Origin: Mesorhizobium sp. B2-7-1
GTDB lineage: Bacteria; Pseudomonadota; Alphaproteobacteria; Rhizobiales; Rhizobiaceae
Direction: 5' to 3'
NCBI RefSeq assembly: GCF_006440735.1
Contig: NZ_VFUA01000008.1
Span: 51,461-115,460, forward strand
DNA length: 64,000 bases
Made by a program: the position numbers and the translations under genes. How positions within the stretch are numbered: the first letter of the stretch is position 1; each line of letters starts with the position of its first letter. The notes below the pieces were generated by a model. It was not told where the DNA came from. It saw nothing but the letters and a program-made list of their open reading frames with translations, and ran no database searches. This document shows, in pieces, positions 58,354 to 64,000 of this stretch.

Positions 58354-59018
58354 GACACGCCGGCTCCAAGAACGCGGCGCCCGCCGCCGACCAGCAGCCG
58401 GCGCAGCCCCATCGACAGGCCGAGATAGACCATCGTTACGACGAAATAGGTCTCGAAGGCGCGAAACGTGCGCGCCTGCAGCATGTCGGCCTCGTAGGTC
58501 AGCTCGCGCACCGCGATCTGCGACACCACGGCCGATTCCAGCATCATGATGACGATCTGGCTGGTCAGCGCCGGATAGATCACTTTCAGCGCCTGCGGCA
58601 GCACGATCTTGACGAACACCTGGCGAGGCCTGAGCCCAAGCGCCAGCGCTGCCTCGGTCTGGCCGCGCGGCACCGCGTCGAGCCCGGCGCCGACGATCTC
58701 GATCGTATAGGCCGCCATGTTGAGCGTCATCGCCAGCATCGCGGCCAGGATCGGGTCGAGCCTGATGCCGAGGCTGGGCAGGCCGAAGAAGATGAAGAAC
58801 AGCTGCACCAGGAACGGCGTGTTGCGCATCACCTCGACATAACAGCCGATCGCCAGCTGAAGCGGCCTGGGGCCGTTTCTCTTTCCCGCCGCGCCGAGGA
58901 TGCTGAGAAAGGTACCCGCGAGCGTGGTGACGGCGATCAAAAGGACCGTCGTCGCCGCGCCGCGCGCGATCGCGCCTGCCGCACCCGCAAGCCAGCCGAA
59001 GTCCAGGCTGTAGCCCAT
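58350..59018 (-). CDS. Amino acid ABC transporter permease, HisQ-like
   Basis: A 222-residue permease with about five spans (TTVLLIAVTTLAGTFLSILGA; FLVQLFFIFFGLPSLGIRLD) and the conserved loop AVPRGQTEAALALGLRPRQVF. It pairs with the HisM-like protein downstream and the binding protein upstream, transporting a polar amino acid or amine. The gap of 88 bases to the binding protein gene is normal. No ATPase gene is adjacent on either side. Confidence 0.92.
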   Translation of the reverse strand: MGYSLDFGWLAGAAGAIARGAATTVLLIAVTTLAGTFLSILGAAGKRNGPRPLQLAIGCYVEVMRNTPFLVQLFFIFFGLPSLGIRLDPILAAMLAMTLNMAAYTIEIVGAGLDAVPRGQTEAALALGLRPRQVFVKIVLPQALKVIYPALTSQIVIMMLESAVVSQIAVRELTYEADMLQARTFRAFETYFVVTMVYLGLSMGLRRLLVGGGRRVLGAGVS

Positions 59019-59106
59019 GGCGATTGACCTTGTTGGACAGCGCGTTGCGCAGGAAACAAAAGCGGGAGCGGTTCAGCGCTTTATGCGAACTGAACCGCCC
59101 GGGAGA

Positions 59107-59916
59107 TCAATCCTTGAGGTTGTCGGGATTGAGCGGCGTCTTCAGCCAGGCCTTCGAGCTTTCGTCCAGCTTGCCGTCGGCCAGCATCTTGGCGACCGCA
59201 TCGTTCACCGCCTTCTTCAGCCGATCCTCGTTCTTGTTGAGGCCGATATGCGAGGGCGAGGTGAGCAGCTGGAATTTCTGCTCCGGCTTCAGCGCATCCT
59301 GCTTGGCCAGCACCTGGGCGCCGACATCGTTACCGACCACCATCAGCTGGGTCTGGCCGGAGATGAAGGCCTGGATGACGGAATTGTAGTTGTCGAAGCG
59401 GCGGATGTCGGCCGAGGCGGGCGCCGCCTGGGTCAGCGAGGTGTCCTCCAGCGTGCCGCGGTTGACGGCGATCGACTTGTCGGCGAGGTCTTCCTTGCCT
59501 TTGACGGCGAGCTCGGCCGGGCCGATGACGGCGATGTAGTAGGGCGCGTAGGCGGCGGCGAAATCGATCACCTGCTCACGCTCCTTGGAGTAGCCGACGC
59601 TCATCAAAATATCGACGCGCTTGTCGGTGAGATAAGGGATGCGGTTCTGGCCGGTGACGCTGACCAGGTTGAGCTTCACCTTGAGTGAATCGGCGATCGC
59701 CTGCGCGACGTCGACGTCATAGCCCTTGATGCTCATGTCGGCGCTGGCAGAGGAGAAGGGCGGGAAGTCCGAGAAGATGCCGACATTGATGGCGCCGGCC
59801 TTGGTGATGTCGTCGACGGCGTCGGCCTTCGCGGCCTGGGTGGCGAGGCCGAAGCCTGCCGTCGCGAGCATCAGCGCCGCAGCGATGGATGATTTGAACT
59901 TGGCATGAAGAGTCAT
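59107..59916 (-). CDS. Amino acid ABC transporter substrate-binding protein
   Basis: A 269-residue family 3 binding protein with signal peptide MTLHAKFKSSIAAALMLATAGFGLATQAAKA. Motifs are GAINVGIFSDFPPFSSASAD, KGYDVDVAQAIADSLKVKLN and DILMSVGYSKEREQVIDFA. The substrate is a polar or basic amino acid or a related amine; the neighbouring ureohydrolase suggests arginine-derived compounds such as agmatine. It begins the transport part of the operon; the ureohydrolase gene lies upstream on the same strand. Confidence 0.9.
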   Translation of the reverse strand: MTLHAKFKSSIAAALMLATAGFGLATQAAKADAVDDITKAGAINVGIFSDFPPFSSASADMSIKGYDVDVAQAIADSLKVKLNLVSVTGQNRIPYLTDKRVDILMSVGYSKEREQVIDFAAAYAPYYIAVIGPAELAVKGKEDLADKSIAVNRGTLEDTSLTQAAPASADIRRFDNYNSVIQAFISGQTQLMVVGNDVGAQVLAKQDALKPEQKFQLLTSPSHIGLNKNEDRLKKAVNDAVAKMLADGKLDESSKAWLKTPLNPDNLKD

Positions 59917-59991
59917 TGTTGTTCCCCTGCTGGAAGCTTGTTGTTGAAACCGGCCGCCGGCTCCAGCGCGGCGGCCGTAATTGGTTTGGCT

Positions 59992-61047
59992 TTAGCCCTT
60001 TTTGATTGCGGGGCTGAACACCATCAGGCTCAGGATCTCGAACAGGACCTGGGCGCCGACATGGGCGGTGTTGGTGGTCGCGTCATATTGCGGCGCCACC
60101 TCGACGACGTCGCCGCCGACGATGTTGAGGCCCTTCAGCCCGCGCAGCAGCTCCAGCACCTCGCGCGTCGTCAGGCCGCCGACTTCCGGCGTGCCGGTGC
60201 CAGGCGCGAAGGCCGGATCGATGCTGTCGACGTCGAAGGAGATGTAGGTCGGGCCGTCGCCGACGATTTTGCGCGCCTTCTCGATGATGGCCGGAATGCC
60301 GAGCCCGGTCACCTCCTCGGCATGCACGACCGTCATGCCAGACTCATAGGTGAACTCCCACAGATATTCGGCCGAGCCGCGGATGCCGATCTGGATCGTG
60401 CGCGAAGGATCGAGCACGCCGTCCAGCACCGCGTTGCGGAACGGGCCGCCATGGTGGAACTTGGTCATGTCGAACAGCCCGCTGGTGTCGCAATGGGCGT
60501 CGATATGGATCATGCCGACCGGAGCTTGTCTGCCGACCGCCTTCAGGATCGGATGGCTGATCGAGTGGTCGCCGCCGATCGAGAGCGGCAGCACGCCGGC
60601 GTCGACAATCTGGTTGGTGCGTTTTTCGATGTCCTCGTGGCTGATCTCCAGCCGGTAACGGCTGCGGAACGGCGTGTCGCCGATGTCGGCGACGCGAAGC
60701 TCATGCGTCGGCGCGCATTCCAGCACATGATTGTAGGGGCCGATGCGCTCGATGGCGCGCAGCGCGCGCGGCCCGAACCGCGAGCCGGGGCGGTTGGTGA
60801 CACCGAGATCCATCGGCACGCCGATCATCGCCACCTGCAGGTCGCCGAAATCCGGGTTCTCGGCGGCGATTTCGCGATAGGGCGCGGCGAGGAAGGTCGG
60901 GATGCCGGAATAGGGGGCGAGGCGCGTGCCGGACTTGTTGAAGATCTTGTCGGCGACCTTGCGGAATTTCGGGTCGAACATCTCGCCGCCATGGCTCTCG
61001 CCATATTTGCGGCGCAACGCTTCGAGCTTGCCGCGATCGTAACCCAT
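59992..61047 (-). CDS. speB: Agmatinase/guanidinoalkanoate-type ureohydrolase
   Basis: A 351-residue arginase-superfamily enzyme. Manganese ligands are in SIGGDHSISHP (His), HIDAHCDT (Asp, His, Asp) and SFDVDSIDPAFAPG (Asp, Asp), with GTPEVGGLTTRE near the end. Such enzymes release urea from agmatine, guanidinobutyrate, guanidinopropionate or similar. The length exceeds that of E. coli SpeB by about 45 residues and the substrate is not fixed by sequence, so the gene symbol is tentative. It heads an operon with an amino acid transporter. Urea made here could be used by the urease encoded about 30 kb away. Confidence 0.85.
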   Translation of the reverse strand: MGYDRGKLEALRRKYGESHGGEMFDPKFRKVADKIFNKSGTRLAPYSGIPTFLAAPYREIAAENPDFGDLQVAMIGVPMDLGVTNRPGSRFGPRALRAIERIGPYNHVLECAPTHELRVADIGDTPFRSRYRLEISHEDIEKRTNQIVDAGVLPLSIGGDHSISHPILKAVGRQAPVGMIHIDAHCDTSGLFDMTKFHHGGPFRNAVLDGVLDPSRTIQIGIRGSAEYLWEFTYESGMTVVHAEEVTGLGIPAIIEKARKIVGDGPTYISFDVDSIDPAFAPGTGTPEVGGLTTREVLELLRGLKGLNIVGGDVVEVAPQYDATTNTAHVGAQVLFEILSLMVFSPAIKKG

Positions 61048-61229
61048 GTCCAATCCTCCTCTTGCCTGCTTGCAGCGTGGCCCGCATGGACGATTTGCCA
61101 AGCCAGCCTGTTGTCCGGCTGGATCGTTGCCCGCCGGCTGCGCTGCGGATTTCACGTCTCTTGAAGCTGTTCCGGGTAAAAGTGTCGGGCAGCCGCATTG
61201 AAAAATCAATTGATATTGTTAGGGTCCTG

Positions 61230-61250
61230 GTTGTGAGAAAACCTCACAAC
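61230..61250. promoter_or_regulatory. Perfect inverted repeat before the LysR gene
   Basis: GTTGTGAG (61230-61237) and CTCACAAC (61243-61250) form a perfect 8-base inverted repeat around AAAAC, ending 14 bases before the LysR ATG and just before its GTAGGAG ribosome site. It could be an autoregulatory operator or a leader hairpin. A second small palindrome TCAATTGA lies at about 61206-61213. Confidence 0.5.
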
Positions 61251-61264
61251 GTAGGAGCCCTTCC

Positions 61265-62239
61265 ATGGCCAAGCGCCTGCCGCCGCTGAACCCGCTGCGC
61301 GCCTTCGAGGCCACGGCGCGGCACGCCTCGCTGACCAAGGCGGCGGGTGAGCTGAATGTCACCCACGGCGCCGTCAGCCACCAGATCAAGGCGCTGGAGC
61401 AGTCGCTCGGCGTAAAGCTCTTCGAGCGCACCGGCCAGCGCGTGAAGCTGACGCCGCATGGCGCCGAGTTCCTGCCGGCGGTCTCGGCCGCCTTCGACGG
61501 CATCGCCGCCGCGACGCAGCGGATGACGCGGCCGGCAAGCGCCGGCGCGCTGTCGGTATCCTGCGTGCCGGCGCTGCTCTTGCTCTGGATGACGCCGCGG
61601 CTCGGCTCCTTCACCGCGCAATATCCCGACATCCAGCTCACGCTGATCCCGTCCAACGATCCCAAAGACATCCGCGCCGCGGGCATCGACGTCTGCGTGC
61701 ATTATGGCGACGGCAGCTGGAGCGACTGCTGGATACGCAAATGGTCCGGGCTCGAACTGTTTCCCGTGGTCAGCCCGACGCTGATCAACAACCGCCCGAT
61801 CCGAAGCGTGCGCGACCTTGCCGATCATGTCTTTCTGCATGGCGACGACGGTCGCGAGTGGCACACCTGGCTGGCCGCCGCCGACGCGCTCGATCTGGAA
61901 CGCGGCCGCCGCCACCATCTGGGCGATGCGCGCATGGCGACGGAGGCCGCCGTGCACGGCCATGGCGTGGCGCTCGGCGATTCCGTCACGGCGCGCGCCT
62001 TGCTCGCCAGGGGCATGCTCGTCGCGCCCTTCACCCTGTCGGTGCCGGCGGTCGACGATTTCTACGTCGTCTGCCGCAACGAGATGCGCTCGGCGCCGAT
62101 CGTCCAGCTTTTCGTCGACTGGCTGTTCGCCGAGAAGGAGCAGGACGAGGGCCGCGCCGACGCGCCGGTGGCCGGCCGTGTGCCCAGCCGCAGGAAACGC
62201 CCGTCGCTCAAGGTTATCGGGGCCAGAACCGCGTCTTGA
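61265..62239 (+). CDS. LysR-family regulator, GcvA-like
   Basis: A 324-residue LysR regulator. The HTH is NPLRAFEATARHASLTKAAG followed by ELNVTHGAVSHQIKALEQSL. The effector domain starts near 95 with ALSVSCVPALLLLWMTPRLG. The C-terminal 30 residues are a basic tail (SRRKRPSLKV). ATG 61265 has GGAG nine bases upstream. It is divergent from the ureohydrolase-transport operon and is its most likely regulator, as LysR genes usually control the adjacent divergent unit. Confidence 0.9.
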   Translation: MAKRLPPLNPLRAFEATARHASLTKAAGELNVTHGAVSHQIKALEQSLGVKLFERTGQRVKLTPHGAEFLPAVSAAFDGIAAATQRMTRPASAGALSVSCVPALLLLWMTPRLGSFTAQYPDIQLTLIPSNDPKDIRAAGIDVCVHYGDGSWSDCWIRKWSGLELFPVVSPTLINNRPIRSVRDLADHVFLHGDDGREWHTWLAAADALDLERGRRHHLGDARMATEAAVHGHGVALGDSVTARALLARGMLVAPFTLSVPAVDDFYVVCRNEMRSAPIVQLFVDWLFAEKEQDEGRADAPVAGRVPSRRKRPSLKVIGARTAS

Positions 62240-62330
62240 TGGCTGGACTTGCATAGCTGCTTTTTGTCGGGCCAGCTTGCAAAGCAGCAAGCGCGTTCGG
62301 AAATACGGTGCTAAGAGGCAGTTGGCTAAG

Positions 62331-62374
62331 GCAATTCCAGGAAAACCGCGCGGCGGTCTTCCATCCGGAATTGC
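62331..62374. repeat. Dispersed palindromic repeat, family D
   Basis: GCAATTCCAGGAAAACCGC to the inverse GTCTTCCATCCGGAATTGC, an imperfect palindrome in the gap between the LysR gene and pncB. Confidence 0.6.
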
Positions 62375-62438
62375 TCGAACAAGGATTTGAAGCGTGGCGC
62401 CTGCGTTTCGGTGCGCTGCGCTTTATGGATGAGCGAGC

Positions 62439-63743
62439 ATGGCAAAGACCGATATAGCGCGGCGCGTCTATAACCACACGTGGAAGCTGGACCCGATCGT
62501 CCGCAGCCTGCTGGACACCGATTTCTATAAGCTGCTGATGCTGCAGATGATCTGGGGCATGTATCCCAAGGTCGACGCCACCTTCACATTGATCAACCGC
62601 ACGACCTCGGTGCGCCTCGCCGACGACATCGACGAAGGGGAACTCCGCGAGCAGCTCGATCATGCCCGTACGCTCCGCTTCTCCAAGAAGGAGATGATCT
62701 GGTTGGGCGGCAACAACTTCTATGGCCGCAAGCAGATCTTCGAACCGGAATTCCTCGCCTGGCTGGAGGATTTCCAGCTTCCGGACTACGAGTTGTCCAG
62801 GCGCGACGGCCAGTACGAGCTCTCCTTCCCCGGCCCCTGGATGTACACGACGCTCTGGGAAATCCCGGCTTTGGCCATCATCAACGAGCTGCGCTCCCGC
62901 GCGGCCATGCGCTCCTACGGCCCGTTCGCGCTGGACGTGCTCTACGCCCGCGCCAAGGCCAAGATGTGGGCCAAGACCGAGCGGCTGAAGGCGCTGCCCG
63001 GCATCCGCATTTCCGACTTCGGCACCAGGCGCCGCCATTCCTTCCTGTGGCAGCGCTGGTGCGTCGAGGCGCTGAAGGAAGGCATCGGCGACGCCTTCAC
63101 CGGCACCTCCAACGTGCTTCTGGCCATGGACAACGACCTGGAAGCACTCGGCACCAACGCGCATGAGCTGCCGATGGTCTTCGCGGCGCTTGCCAATTCC
63201 GAGGCGGAGTTGCGCGAGGCGCCCTACAAGGTGCTGCAGGACTGGCAGCGCTATTATGGCGGCAACCTCCTGATCGTGCTGCCTGACGCTTTCGGCACGG
63301 ACTCCTTCCTGCGCGACGCGCCGGACTGGGTCGCCGACTGGACCGGCTTCCGCCCCGACAGCGCGCCGCCGATCGAGGGCGGCGAAAAAATCATCGACTG
63401 GTGGCGCAAGAAGGGCAAGGACCCCAAGCAGAAGCTGCTGATCTTCTCCGACGGTCTGGAGGTCGAGACCATAGAGGAGACCTACCGGCATTTTCGCGGC
63501 AAGGTGCGCATGTCCTTCGGCTGGGGCACCAACCTCACCAACGATTTCGAAGGCTGCGCCCCGACCGAAACCGACAGCCTCGATGCGATTTCGCTGGTCT
63601 GCAAGGTGACGGAGGCCAACGGTCGGCCAGCGGTGAAGCTCTCCGACAATCCCGCCAAGGCGACGGGGGACGAGAAGGAGATCAAGCGGTATTTACGCAT
63701 CTTCGGCGAGAAGGGGCGGGTGGAGCAGCTGGTGAAGGTGTGA
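62439..63743 (+). CDS. pncB: Nicotinate phosphoribosyltransferase
   Basis: A 434-residue enzyme of NAD salvage that joins nicotinate and PRPP with ATP hydrolysis. Family blocks are [21 protein letters not shown] near residue 25, [18 protein letters not shown] with the autophosphorylated His region, [10 protein letters not shown], and [15 protein letters not shown] loops; [16 protein letters not shown] is the C-terminal PRPP-binding end. It looks complete and is cytoplasmic. It appears monocistronic; an inverted repeat follows. Confidence 0.95.
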   Translation: MAKTDIARRVYNHTWKLDPIVRSLLDTDFYKLLMLQMIWGMYPKVDATFTLINRTTSVRLADDIDEGELREQLDHARTLRFSKKEMIWLGGNNFYGRKQIFEPEFLAWLEDFQLPDYELSRRDGQYELSFPGPWMYTTLWEIPALAIINELRSRAAMRSYGPFALDVLYARAKAKMWAKTERLKALPGIRISDFGTRRRHSFLWQRWCVEALKEGIGDAFTGTSNVLLAMDNDLEALGTNAHELPMVFAALANSEAELREAPYKVLQDWQRYYGGNLLIVLPDAFGTDSFLRDAPDWVADWTGFRPDSAPPIEGGEKIIDWWRKKGKDPKQKLLIFSDGLEVETIEETYRHFRGKVRMSFGWGTNLTNDFEGCAPTETDSLDAISLVCKVTEANGRPAVKLSDNPAKATGDEKEIKRYLRIFGEKGRVEQLVKV

Positions 63744-63797
63744 GGGCTACTCCCTGTGACTTGTGCGTATCCCGCATCGTCGAGCAATATTGCGCGG

Positions 63798-64000
63798 CTG
63801 GATAGGTCGAGTTCCTTCACCCCCCTCTCTGTCCTGCCGGACATTTCCCCCTCAAGGGGGGAGATTGGCAGTTTCGGCGCTGGTTCTTTCTTAGCAACGT
63901 CGAAGATTGGCGAAAGCGGAGACGAAAGCTTAATCTCCCCCCTTGAGGGGGAGATGTCCGGCAGGACAGAGAGGGGGGTGAAGGAACTCGACCTATCCAG
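63798..64000. repeat. Long near-perfect inverted repeat at the right edge
   Basis: A left arm at 63798-63866 and a right arm at 63932-64000 are complementary over 69 bases with one mismatch (63845, T against C), around a 65-base centre. The outer ends read CTGGATAGGTCGAGTTCC. The arms contain CTCCCCCTCAAGGGGGGAG-like palindromes typical of rhizobial repeats. The structure could be a MITE-like element or a pair of dispersed repeats in head-to-head orientation. It may extend beyond the window. Confidence 0.75.

Overview
The window looks like chromosomal DNA of a rhizobial alphaproteobacterium, most likely Mesorhizobium or a close relative. The evidence is the high G+C content, the Mesorhizobium-like hypothetical proteins, the smo-type polyol operon with mtlK, a NodF/NodE-like carrier protein and synthase pair, and several families of short palindromic repeats typical of these genomes. 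The genus is inferred from remembered family sequences, not from a search.

Bases 1 to about 9050 are accessory and decaying. They hold the tail of an unidentified gene, a conjugation-type lytic transglycosylase broken by two frameshifts, a cold-shock gene with an amber codon at position 8, and a coupled pair of DUF262 (GmrSD-like) genes whose second member has an in-frame TGA. They also hold an unlisted ribbon-helix-helix gene, two hypothetical genes and a further small gene with an early TAG. The block ends in a cluster of tRNA-Arg sequences: the 3' part of a tRNA-Arg(ACG), an intact tRNA-Arg(CCG) and the 5' part of another tRNA-Arg(CCG), all within about 310 bases. This is the signature of site-specific integration at tRNA genes.

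Bases 9 to 19.6 kb carry housekeeping and stress genes: a DUF1003 membrane protein, UspA, a D,D-carboxypeptidase, a P-loop kinase, a GST, and the ACP plus ketosynthase pair. Bases 19.8 to 29.4 kb hold a full urease system (ureD, ureA, ureJ-like, ureB, ureC, ureE, ureF, ureG). It is interspersed with DUF1272, DUF29, DUF3995, a membrane protein and a GST, and is interrupted by two opposite-strand secreted proteins that look like paralogues of each other.

Bases 29.4 to 49.1 kb are devoted to sugars and polyols. A class II aldolase, a HAD phosphatase and a SorC regulator precede a nine-kilobase operon: smoEFGK-type ABC transporter, sorbitol dehydrogenase, mannitol dehydrogenase, HAD phosphatase and FGGY kinase. 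A second, convergent operon follows, with a binding protein, two permeases, a zinc-dependent polyol dehydrogenase, an ATPase and an AraC regulator.

Bases 49.2 to 56.1 kb hold a synthase-type polysaccharide locus: a UDP-sugar dehydrogenase, divergent from a UDP-sugar decarboxylase/epimerase, a processive GT2 synthase and a large deacetylase-DUF3131 protein. The polymer cannot be named from sequence. Bases 56.3 to 63.7 kb carry a MATE exporter, a polar amino acid ABC system with no ATPase beside it, an agmatinase-type ureohydrolase (a possible urea source for the urease), a LysR regulator and pncB. The window ends in a near-perfect 69-base inverted repeat.

The best candidates for something undescribed are the DUF262 gene pair with its decayed island, the nested tRNA-Arg boundary, the NodFE-like pair outside any nod context, and the polysaccharide locus.
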